Below, in pieces: positions 25,369 to 32,882 of a DNA stretch of 64,000 nt. The DNA is from Phascolarctobacterium_A succinatutens_B (GTDB taxonomy: Bacteria > Bacillota > Negativicutes > Acidaminococcales > Acidaminococcaceae). Location of the stretch: NCBI RefSeq assembly GCF_958453765.1, contig NZ_CAUDZA010000008.1:10218-74217 (forward strand). Direction: 5' to 3'. The translations under genes and the position numbers were made by a program. Position 1 is the first letter of the stretch; every line of letters starts with the position of its first letter. The notes beneath the pieces are model-generated. The model was not told the origin of the DNA and did not search any database. It saw only the letters and a list, made by a program, of their open reading frames with translations.

Positions 25369-25544
25369 AAAGCCTCTCCTCGGGGAGACAAGGTGAATTG
25401 CCCGTAGGGCAAGAGAAGGCGCCCTGGGGCGGGTGGCATCGCGCAGCGATGACGGAGAGGGGTTCAACAAAATAAAATATATGCATAAGCACAACCCCTC
25501 TCAGTCGCCCTACTGGCGACAGCTCTCCCCCAAGGAGAGCCTTT
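25369..25544. repeat. Inverted intergenic repeat element, MITE-like
   Basis: Outer ends AAAGCCTCTCCT and AGGAGAGCCTTT are inverted, and inner GGAGAGGGGTT and AACCCCTCTC form a second inverted pair. It carries GCGCAGCGATGACGGAGAGG-type blocks related to the 15 kb array. It fills most of the gap after gatC, which has no gene. No transposase is present. Confidence 0.7.
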
Positions 25545-25575
25545 CTCTTCGTATAGCATCCATACACACAAACAT

Positions 25576-25601
25576 AAAAAGAACCGCCTCACGGCGGTTC
25601 T
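25576..25601 (-). terminator. Terminator of the small envelope-protein operon
   Basis: Minus strand AGAACCGCC-GTGA-GGCGGTTCT followed by TTTT, about 20 bases past the stop. Nearly identical to the SLH porin terminator. Confidence 0.78.
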
Positions 25602-25622
25602 CTAAACTCAAAACATCTGGCG

Positions 25623-26141
25623 CTATTTCCCTTCTCGCTTGCTAACCTTAGTATACAGCCTTTTTAAAATATCCATTGCCTCATCCTGCTGCATACTGCT
25701 TAGCTGCGGCTTTACCTTGCGTCTGTTTTTATTTTTATAGCTGCCAAGAGCAATATAAAACTCTGTTGTCGTCGCATCATGCGCAAACAGCTTCTCAGCC
25801 TGCTTTTGCTTCTGCTCCGTAAGCGGCAGTTTTTGGATAAAAGCATCTAGCTCTGCCAAATCCTCACTTGTCACCTCTGCCGACGACAGCAGGCAATTCC
25901 CGCCCTTTTTATCGACAAAAAAGCAGCTGAAGGTACCCTGCCCTTCCTTAAAGGGATCATAATTAACCTCAAACCTGTAGCACAGGGTGCGGAACTGATG
26001 GTTCCGGTTCATATAAAAGGCAGACCATTCTACGTGTCTCATCTTATCTTCTCCTTGTACCGGCGCACAACCTATATTAACTGTCAGCAGTACAAGCATC
26101 GCCAGCAGCATTTTGGTGATTTTCCATAATTTACTGTGCAT
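25623..26141 (-). CDS. Small exported protein, possible lipoprotein (paralogue pair)
   Basis: 172 aa from the ATG at 26141, six bases after GGCGGTG; an in-frame GTG nine bases earlier is part of that ribosome-binding site. The N-terminal hydrophobic stretch ends NIGC (Cys25), a suboptimal lipobox. The mature part is homologous to the 26166-26720 product: an RHVEWSAFYMNRN segment matching RIEWTGMQLYRNG, then an LAELDAFIQKLPL segment matching LAPLDALIQGLPL. Strand-rich, cysteines present, no known domain. Second gene of a two-gene operon under dyad promoter F. Confidence 0.75.
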   Translation of the reverse strand: MHSKLWKITKMLLAMLVLLTVNIGCAPVQGEDKMRHVEWSAFYMNRNHQFRTLCYRFEVNYDPFKEGQGTFSCFFVDKKGGNCLLSSAEVTSEDLAELDAFIQKLPLTEQKQKQAEKLFAHDATTTEFYIALGSYKNKNRRKVKPQLSSMQQDEAMDILKRLYTKVSKREGK

Positions 26142-26165
26142 ACCGTTCACCGCCTTTGTTAAACC

Positions 26166-26720
26166 TTAATTGCGAAGCGGAGCTCTGTCCTTAGCCTTCA
26201 GGTAAAGCTGCAGAAACTGCTTTTGCAGCTCCTCTCTTTGCTCCCCGCTCAAAGGCGCCGTCAGCTTCTTGACGCTTCTATCTTTATAGTTGGCGATACA
26301 CACATCAAAAATCTCCATGGTTTCATCACAGACAAGCAAATCATCATCTACCGGCTCAGGTTCCTTGGGCGGTGCCAGCGGCAGTCCTTGGATAAGCGCA
26401 TCAAGAGGCGCAAGCTCCTCGCGCGTCACGGGCACGCTCTCCAGCTCACAGCGCCAGATTTCGTCATTTAGATTTGCCGGAGCCTTAAAGCTGCAGTCAT
26501 AAAGCATCTGCCCGCTTTTAGCATCCAAACGCAGCGCATAATTATAGCTATAATCATAATTCGAGCCGTTTCTGTATAATTGCATACCCGTCCATTCTAT
26601 ACGTCCCATGCTATCGCCTCCCCGCACCTGGGCATAAATCAGCTTTGCTGTCAGCAGCAGAAGCGCTGCCAATAACAGCAGATGAATAATTCTCAGCTTG
26701 TTGCTTTTTTGTTTGCGCAT
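26166..26720 (-). CDS. Small membrane-anchored or secreted protein (paralogue pair)
   Basis: 184 aa from the ATG at 26720, with GGCGGTG six bases upstream (the in-frame GTG at 26729 is inside it). A basic N-terminus precedes a hydrophobic segment at about 10-27, which is either a signal peptide cut after IYA or a membrane anchor. The rest matches its downstream neighbour, with which it forms a tandem-duplicated pair. Function unknown. It is the first gene after dyad promoter F, with a leader of only about 28 nt, and is divergent from the autotransporter. Confidence 0.75.
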   Translation of the reverse strand: MRKQKSNKLRIIHLLLLAALLLLTAKLIYAQVRGGDSMGRIEWTGMQLYRNGSNYDYSYNYALRLDAKSGQMLYDCSFKAPANLNDEIWRCELESVPVTREELAPLDALIQGLPLAPPKEPEPVDDDLLVCDETMEIFDVCIANYKDRSVKKLTAPLSGEQREELQKQFLQLYLKAKDRAPLRN

Positions 26721-26754
26721 GCTGCTCACCGCCTTTTGCTATTCTTCTGATGAT

Positions 26755-26809
26755 AGCATAGCGTATCAGCGCAGCTTTGTCCCTACCCGAAAGGCTGATT
26801 TCGGGTAGG
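26755..26809 (-). promoter_or_regulatory. Dyad promoter F
   Basis: Minus strand: CCTACCCGAAA-TCAGCC-TTTCGGGTAGGG, the most symmetric copy (element 26781-26809), 20 nt, TATGCT (26755-26760). GGGACA falls at the -35 position. Confidence 0.8.
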
Positions 26810-26862
26810 AAGAGAAGCTGACTTCAAATTTTTTCACAAAATCAGCAAATTTTTCACTTCAT

Positions 26863-26917
26863 CCTACCCGAATTTGCCATTTGGAGTGGGGCTTTTTCCT
26901 GCTTTCTGATATATAAT
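26863..26917 (+). promoter_or_regulatory. Dyad promoter G (autotransporter)
   Basis: Plus strand: CCTACCCGAATT, four bases, a right arm ending TTTGGAGTGGGG (element 26863-26891), 20 nt, TATAAT (26912-26917). The right arm is the most degenerate of the set. It is divergent from promoter F, with 53 bp between the two dyads. Confidence 0.76.
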
Positions 26918-27008
26918 GCAGATGTAGAAAAGAATCGGCTGATTAATTATTGTAATATTCTTAAAGTTTTCTTTATATTGGCCGATTTAAAGAAAGGTGG
27001 TCTTGTTT

Positions 27009-29639
27009 ATGCAACGCAAAAAATTAATCTCCAAAACCCTGACAACAGCTGTAATGCTTGCGCTGTACATCGGGGTGGCACAACCATCCATAACTTCTGC
27101 ACAGGAATATACTGACCAAATCACCGGTGCTAATGACGCTTATGCAGCTCATGGCATCCGCACTACTGTCGGTATGGAATCAACTTATACCTTCGCTGAG
27201 GGTGACGTAGTAAAATGGACTAACGCCTACCCTGCTGTTGAGGTTTGGGACGAAGGAACACATTTAAAATTTACTACGCCGCTAAATCTGCAGCTTGATA
27301 TTAAAGATGGTGCTACCAGCGGTATTTATGCAACAACCTCTAACTACGATACTCCCGCCAGGCTCACTGCCCGAGATGTGAATATCACAGGTCAGTCTAC
27401 AGGCTCTAATTATGATATAAACAGAATCTATATTTCCGGCATTGAAACTTATGCTGCCGATATCAAGATAGAAAACCTCAATATCGACATTACTGCCGAC
27501 GGCAAGCCGGAAAGTATTGTTGATGGTATTTTCATGGGCCGCGATCCTGAGGATGAAGACAGTGAGCATACTCTGACCGTAACCGGCGCTACAAATATCA
27601 AGGCTGTTTCTAAAAATGGCTATTATGCCTGGGCAGCAGGCATTGAAGCCCTAGACCAGGCCAAGATGAACTTTGGCAAGCTGACAATCGCTACCGAAGC
27701 TATAGCTGAGGATTTAGCTCGTACTAACGGCATCTTTGCAGCAGGCAACTCCGAAATCAACGCCGGAGAAACGCATATTAACGTAAAAGGCATTTCTCCG
27801 AATCCTAATGAATCAAGCTACAGCTATGGTCTTAATGCTATCCACAGCTCCACCATTACTCTCGGTGACAACAGCACTATTCACGCTGAAAGCAGCGGCG
27901 ATGGTGCGGTTATGACCGTTGGTGTTCGTGCAGGGTACCATTCCGAAGTCAACCTGGGCATTACGAATATCAGAGCTGAAAACAATAGTGCCGAAGGTAC
28001 TGTTGATGTACTATTTGTCGAAGATGGCTCCGTTCTTAACATGGCCGGCGGCAGCATAACCGGCGCCAACAACGCTAACAATGGCTTGTTCAACGCTATC
28101 AACGCTTACGGCGAGGATCCGGATCCGACTTGGCATACCGACACTATTGTCAACATCAACCAAGGTACAACTAACGATGTTGTAATCGTTGGTGACGTAC
28201 GTGCAGCCAACACCGCCATCGTTAACCTTAACCTGAACACTGACGCTTCCAGCATCACCGGCAATCTCGACCAAAGCGGTCCTTATGTAGACAAAGAGGA
28301 TTCTGCCGGTAGCATTAACCTCATCCTCGCCAACAAAGCTACATGGCATGCCATGGGCCAATTCGGCAACGGCTACAGCTATCTGGAAAAGCTCACCCTG
28401 AATGACGGCAGCATCACTATGACCAATGAAGAGGCGCAGAACATTGACGTTATGCACCTGCAGGGCACCGGCGGTGAGCTGACACTGGAGGCTGACGCAA
28501 ACCTCAATACAGGCTTCTTCCGCGTAAACAACGCTGACACCGACGCTGCCGCAGTACATACCTCCTATGCAGGCATCAATGCTGATAACGTGAAGGACGC
28601 AGCTGGCTTAGAAGGCCTTGTTAGAAACAGCCTGAAGATTCACGATGACAGTGCGGCAAAATTTGACGTTCAGGTAAACGAAGGTCTGCTCATCGGCCAA
28701 ATGCAGGCAGATACCATCAACCATATTGACGGCAACGCAATCGCCAATGTCAAGATCGCACAAAGCACTACTGTGGATGCTATCAGCCATATGCAAAACG
28801 CTGCAGCACTGTCCTGGAGACAGGAGGACGCTACTCTCAGCAAGCGTTTAGCCGATTTGCGTCAGGGCGATGGTGACCAAGGCTTCTGGGTACGCTTGAA
28901 CCGCGGTGAATTTAAACATGCCAATACCAAAAACCAGAATAATTTCTTCCAGATGGGTTATGATAAGGCTGGCGGCGATTGGCATTACGGCGCTGCTATC
29001 AGCCGCAACAGCGGTAAAACCACCTACGGCGATGCAACAGCGAAAAACCGTAGCTTGGCACTTACTCTGTACGGCACCTGGCTGGGCGACAAAGGCCATT
29101 ATGCAGACATCGTGCTGAAGGAAGGCCGCCTGAGCAATGATTACGATATCTCTGCACCGATTGGCTTCACTCACGGTCAGTACAAAACCTGGGGCAGCAG
29201 CATCAGTGCGGAATACGGCAGAGAAATCGCTATGGGTGACAAGGCCTACTTCACTCCGCAGGCACAGCTTTCCTGGCTGCGTATTGCCGGTAAGGATTAC
29301 ACTACCGCCAACGGCATTGCTATCAGTCAGGACAGCCAAAGCAGCACCATCGGCCGCTTAGGCTTCGAGCTTGGCAGCAGACTTGGCGACAACGGTAATG
29401 TATACGCCAAAGCTTCTGTACTGCATGACTTCGGCGGCAGTGCTGACACCCGCCTGAGCTACAACGGTGTATCCACCACCTACAGCAACGATTTGGGCGA
29501 CACCTGGTACGAGGCAGGCATCGGCTTCAACCTCAAAACCAATGATAACAGTTATCTGTATGCAGATGTTTCCAAAGCCTTCGGCGGCGACTACAAGACA
29601 CCTTGGCAATGGAACGTAGGTATGCGCTGGACCTTCTGA
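27009..29639 (+). CDS. Classical (type Va) autotransporter outer-membrane protein
   Basis: 876 aa from the ATG at 27009, eight bases after GGTGG. Signal peptide about residues 1-32. The passenger (about 35-590) is rich in Asn, Thr and Gly, with repeating turns expected of a right-handed beta-helix (for example VVIVGDVRAAN). The last about 270 residues form the autotransporter barrel (starting near GFWVRLNRGEF), ending in the canonical C-terminal aromatic (RWTF). No protease catalytic triad and no RGD are evident in the passenger, so adhesion or surface coating is more likely than an enzyme (inference). Single-gene unit between dyad promoter G and its own terminator. Confidence 0.92.
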   Translation: MQRKKLISKTLTTAVMLALYIGVAQPSITSAQEYTDQITGANDAYAAHGIRTTVGMESTYTFAEGDVVKWTNAYPAVEVWDEGTHLKFTTPLNLQLDIKDGATSGIYATTSNYDTPARLTARDVNITGQSTGSNYDINRIYISGIETYAADIKIENLNIDITADGKPESIVDGIFMGRDPEDEDSEHTLTVTGATNIKAVSKNGYYAWAAGIEALDQAKMNFGKLTIATEAIAEDLARTNGIFAAGNSEINAGETHINVKGISPNPNESSYSYGLNAIHSSTITLGDNSTIHAESSGDGAVMTVGVRAGYHSEVNLGITNIRAENNSAEGTVDVLFVEDGSVLNMAGGSITGANNANNGLFNAINAYGEDPDPTWHTDTIVNINQGTTNDVVIVGDVRAANTAIVNLNLNTDASSITGNLDQSGPYVDKEDSAGSINLILANKATWHAMGQFGNGYSYLEKLTLNDGSITMTNEEAQNIDVMHLQGTGGELTLEADANLNTGFFRVNNADTDAAAVHTSYAGINADNVKDAAGLEGLVRNSLKIHDDSAAKFDVQVNEGLLIGQMQADTINHIDGNAIANVKIAQSTTVDAISHMQNAAALSWRQEDATLSKRLADLRQGDGDQGFWVRLNRGEFKHANTKNQNNFFQMGYDKAGGDWHYGAAISRNSGKTTYGDATAKNRSLALTLYGTWLGDKGHYADIVLKEGRLSNDYDISAPIGFTHGQYKTWGSSISAEYGREIAMGDKAYFTPQAQLSWLRIAGKDYTTANGIAISQDSQSSTIGRLGFELGSRLGDNGNVYAKASVLHDFGGSADTRLSYNGVSTTYSNDLGDTWYEAGIGFNLKTNDNSYLYADVSKAFGGDYKTPWQWNVGMRWTF

Positions 29640-29692
29640 TAGGTTAAATTTCTTCAACTTACAATCTTATCCTATGCTGTAAATAAGCAGAC

Positions 29693-29732
29693 AAAAAATT
29701 GTGCGGTCGTAAAAAGCCGCGCAATTTTTGTG
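29693..29732 (+). terminator. Terminator of the autotransporter gene
   Basis: AAAAATTGTGCGG ... CCGCGCAATTTTT hairpin followed by T-rich sequence, about 55 bases past the stop. Confidence 0.8.
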
Positions 29733-29807
29733 TTTATCTCTAAAATTCAGCTGAATTTTGCTATTGCTACGATATTTTATCATCTTTTAAAATAAAACCA
29801 ACCCCAA

Positions 29808-29862
29808 CCTACCCAAAATTCCCCTTTCGGGTGGGGCGCTGACACTCTTTTTGCGCTATAAT
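29808..29862 (+). promoter_or_regulatory. Dyad promoter H (zinc-ribbon protein)
   Basis: Plus strand: CCTACCCAAAAT, four bases, CTTTCGGGTGGGG (element 29808-29836), 20 nt, TATAAT (29857-29862). Leader about 24 nt. Confidence 0.78.
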
Positions 29863-29892
29863 GAAGGCAAGATAAGGAAGGGAGATGTTCCT

Positions 29893-31146
29893 ATGTTTAA
29901 AGAAAACGACGAATGTTGTGCTATACAATGCGAAAAATGTGGCGGCACCATGTATTCCGACGCTGCCAGCACCAGCTTCATCTGCTCCTTCTGCGGCAAC
30001 AAGGAGCCTTGGCCGAACAGCGAAAAAATCCTTGATAGCGAAATCAAATACCGCCATAAGCCTGTAGAAGTTGTCAATGGTCTGGTGAAGCTGGGCCACG
30101 TATACTTTATGGAGCCCTTGCCGGAGATGCTCAAAAACAACACCCAAAGCATCGAAGATAAGCTGGGCGTTTTCAGCGCCCTCAGCACCAAGGTTTACGA
30201 AGAAAGCCACACCATCAAGCTACCCTGCCCGCTCTGCGGTGCCGATGTTACCGGTGAATCCACGCAGACTATTTTTACCTGCGAATACTGCGGTCACCGT
30301 CTGACGCAGGAGGAGCTGAAGGCCGGCGGTTACAACAAGGACCAGCTCATCGGCGCAGGCTCCCGCAGCTACCCCTCCATCGCCCTGCCCTTCAAGCTCA
30401 CTAAGGAGCAGGCCTTCGGCAGAGCGCAACTGCTGATGAAGCGCGAGCCGATGTCCTTTAAAGGTGCGGAAAAAGCTATTAAAGAAAAATTTACGGCTTT
30501 CTATACGCCCTATACGCTGGCAGACCTGCGCGTCAAGGCACAAATCTCCAGTAATAAGGGCGACTGCGAAATTTATCAGGAGGTTTTGAACTGGGTATAT
30601 CCGCAAACCTATGTCTTTGACGAAAACGCCGTCGATATGGTTGCTCCCTGGAACTTTGATGAATTCGCCCCATTTGACCCCGTATTTCTGGAGGGTGACG
30701 TGCATATCACCACCCGCAGCAATCTTTTCCCGGTAGAAAAATATCTTGACCGCATGATCAACGAGCAGCTTTGCAACAGGCTCTGCGAAAATTACGGCTT
30801 AAAGAATGTTAAGATTGAAAAATGGTCACGCAATATCCGCAAGCATTCGGCTGACATCATGCTGCCGATTTATTATGTTGACTATACCGACAACAGCGCC
30901 GGCGAGCGCTTCGTTATCGTAGTTAACGGCCAGACCGGCGCTGCCAGCGCCCGCTTCGTCAACAGCAAGGACAAGGTACGCAGCCTGCAGCTGCCCGCCA
31001 ACAGCAAGCTGCCGCGCTTTGCCGAAACAACGCTGCGCACGCCGCCGATGATTGTGCGCTATGTTAAGCCCAAATTCCTGCATGAGGTAATTCCGCCGGA
31101 AAAGGGCTTCAAAAAGAGTCTTTTCCAGATGCTTAAATTCTGGTAA
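29893..31146 (+). CDS. Cytosolic protein with two zinc ribbons, unknown function
   Basis: 417 aa from the ATG at 29893, eight bases after GGGAG. An upstream in-frame ATG at 29851 would lie on top of the promoter's -10, so it is rejected. The N-terminus has a ribbon with Cys13, Cys16, Cys31 and Cys34 (CEKCGG, CSFCG). A second ribbon near residues 110-135 has CPLCG and CEYCG. The C-terminal 270 residues are mixed alpha/beta with no recognised motif; no signal peptide or membrane helix. It is the only apparently cytosolic product among the dyad-promoter genes, so it could be an assembly or regulatory factor for the others (inference). Confidence 0.8.
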   Translation: MFKENDECCAIQCEKCGGTMYSDAASTSFICSFCGNKEPWPNSEKILDSEIKYRHKPVEVVNGLVKLGHVYFMEPLPEMLKNNTQSIEDKLGVFSALSTKVYEESHTIKLPCPLCGADVTGESTQTIFTCEYCGHRLTQEELKAGGYNKDQLIGAGSRSYPSIALPFKLTKEQAFGRAQLLMKREPMSFKGAEKAIKEKFTAFYTPYTLADLRVKAQISSNKGDCEIYQEVLNWVYPQTYVFDENAVDMVAPWNFDEFAPFDPVFLEGDVHITTRSNLFPVEKYLDRMINEQLCNRLCENYGLKNVKIEKWSRNIRKHSADIMLPIYYVDYTDNSAGERFVIVVNGQTGAASARFVNSKDKVRSLQLPANSKLPRFAETTLRTPPMIVRYVKPKFLHEVIPPEKGFKKSLFQMLKFW

Positions 31147-31191
31147 AAATCCGGCTATAGCCGGAGCATAATAAGCCATCTCCTTGTACAA

Positions 31192-31237
31192 AAAAGCAGA
31201 GAGCTGTGTTTCACGTGAAACACAGCTCTCTGCTTTT
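31192..31237. terminator. 46-bp perfect palindrome: bidirectional terminator containing parS
   Basis: AAAAGCAGAGAGCTG, the parS core, and the exact complement, symmetric about 31214/31215. It ends in A-run and T-run between the convergent zinc-ribbon and noc genes, so it can terminate in both directions. Confidence 0.8.
31207..31222. other. parS centromere site 1
   Basis: TGTTTCACGTGAAACA, an exact match to the 16-bp ParB (Spo0J) binding consensus. It lies about 8.6 kb from dnaA. Confidence 0.93.
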
Positions 31238-31272
31238 ATCGTTGCTGCAGGATGCTTCCTGCTTTATTACTT

Positions 31273-32151
31273 TTAGAACAGGGGCTTGCTATTGCCGCCC
31301 TTCGGCTTCTTCTGGTTTTTGATGCGGACACTGACGATAACCTCATCGCCTTCCACCGTCTGCTCCATATTAACCGGAATGCCGACGTCCTTAATAGCGT
31401 TGACAACCTGCTTAATACTGTTCAGGTAAATGCGGACATCGTTGACAATCACCATACGGCGGCGTTTTTCCTGCTGGTTGTCCTCCAGCAGCTTGTTGAT
31501 ATATTCCTCGGTCTGGCGCACGCTGTAATTCTTGGCAACAACAACCTCCAGCACCTCCAGACGTTTGGCATCATCCTCCAGCTTCAGCAGTGCGCGCGCA
31601 TGACGCTCGCTCAGACCGGCATCCACCAGCACCTTGCGTACAGCAGGCGACAGGCGCAGCAAACGCAGCTTGTTGGCGATAGTAGACTGCTTCTTGCCTA
31701 CGCGCGCAGCCATAGCCTCCTGCGTCAGATGGAACTGCTCCATCAGCTGTTCGTAGCCTTCAGCCTCCTCCAGAAAATGCAGGTCCTCACGCTGCAGGTT
31801 TTCAATCAGCGCAATTTCCGCAATCTGCTGCGTAGTATAATCGCTGATAATAACCGGTACCTCCGTCAGCTTCGCCATACGGGAAGCACGCAGACGGCGC
31901 TCGCCGGCAATCAGCAGATAACGGCCGTCCTCCGCCGGCGATACCAAAAGAGGCTGCAGCACGCCGTATTGGGCGATGGAAGCAGACAGCTCCTCTAAGG
32001 CTGCTTCGTCAAAGCTTTTGCGCGGCTGATAAGGGTTGGGGAAAATCTGCCCGATGGGAACCTTGACTACCTTCACCTCATTAACGGCCTTACGCTCGCC
32101 GATAATACCGCAATCTGTATCCAATACCGAAAATCCATCATCTACTAACAT
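31273..32151 (-). CDS. noc: Nucleoid occlusion protein, ParB family (Noc type)
   Basis: 292 aa. The N-terminal ParB/CTPase domain carries NPYQPRK, the GERRLRAS phosphate-binding motif and ENLQREDL. The central helix-turn-helix reads KKQSTIANKLRLLR and SERHARALL. At the four positions that separate Noc from ParB DNA specificity it has Gln, Lys, Arg and Arg, matching Noc (Gln, Lys, Lys, Arg) rather than ParB. It lies directly after rsmG, as noc does in Bacillus. The extreme N-terminus is acidic rather than the basic amphipathic membrane helix of Bacillus Noc, so membrane attachment may differ. No parA lies next to it. Confidence 0.82.
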   Translation of the reverse strand: MLVDDGFSVLDTDCGIIGERKAVNEVKVVKVPIGQIFPNPYQPRKSFDEAALEELSASIAQYGVLQPLLVSPAEDGRYLLIAGERRLRASRMAKLTEVPVIISDYTTQQIAEIALIENLQREDLHFLEEAEGYEQLMEQFHLTQEAMAARVGKKQSTIANKLRLLRLSPAVRKVLVDAGLSERHARALLKLEDDAKRLEVLEVVVAKNYSVRQTEEYINKLLEDNQQEKRRRMVIVNDVRIYLNSIKQVVNAIKDVGIPVNMEQTVEGDEVIVSVRIKNQKKPKGGNSKPLF

Positions 32152-32162
32152 ATGCTTTCCCC

Positions 32163-32882
32163 CTATTTAGCGCCTAAGGGCTGTTTTTCCGGCGTACCTG
32201 CCTTACGCGGATATTGCGCCGGTGTGCTTTTGATTTTAGCTATCTTTATTATAGCACGTCCATCATCCAGACCGGGTAATTTTACAGGCTCCGCACTGAG
32301 AATTTTGCCGCCGAGAATTTTTACCGCAGCCTCGCCCTCGGTAATTTCCTCTGCAAACTTGCTGCCCTTCAGAGCGATAAACTGACCGCCCTTCTTAGCC
32401 AGCGGCAAGCAATATTCGCTCAGCACGCTCAAACGTGCCACAGCGCGCGCCGTTACATAGTCATATTTTTCGCGGTGCTTTTTATCACGGCCCGCATCCT
32501 CTGCACGCAAGTGCTCGCAGCGGATGCCCTTCAGCCCCAGCTCCTCAATCACCTGCTGCAAAAAGCGCAGGCGCTTGCCCAGGGAATCAATCAGAGTTAC
32601 CTTCAGCTCGGGGCAATAGATTTTCAGCGGCACACCGGGAAAGCCGGCGCCCGTGCCCACGTCTGCCAAAGTTTTGCCGCCCATCTCCGCCTCGTAGGCC
32701 AGCAGGCTGTCTACCATATGCTTTACGGCAACCTCCTCAGGCTCGGTAATAGCGGTAAGGTTCATCACTTTATTGGTTTCCACCAGCAGCTCGTAATAAC
32801 GGCTGAACTGCTCCAGCTGCAGCGGCGTAAAGCTCAAACCGGCCTCCACACCCTTTTCGGCTAAAATTTCTGCAAAGGTCAT
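32163..32882 (-). CDS. rsmG: 16S rRNA (guanine527-N7)-methyltransferase
   Basis: 239 aa, SAM-dependent Rossmann methyltransferase. Motifs: NLTAITEPEEVAVKHMVDSL at the N-terminus, DVGTGAGFPG for SAM binding, and VTARAVA in the catalytic region. It methylates G527 in the 530 loop of 16S rRNA. Its ATG overlaps the mnmG stop by four bases (ATGA), and noc follows 11 bases after its stop, so mnmG-rsmG-noc form one transcription unit. Confidence 0.95.
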   Translation of the reverse strand: MTFAEILAEKGVEAGLSFTPLQLEQFSRYYELLVETNKVMNLTAITEPEEVAVKHMVDSLLAYEAEMGGKTLADVGTGAGFPGVPLKIYCPELKVTLIDSLGKRLRFLQQVIEELGLKGIRCEHLRAEDAGRDKKHREKYDYVTARAVARLSVLSEYCLPLAKKGGQFIALKGSKFAEEITEGEAAVKILGGKILSAEPVKLPGLDDGRAIIKIAKIKSTPAQYPRKAGTPEKQPLGAK

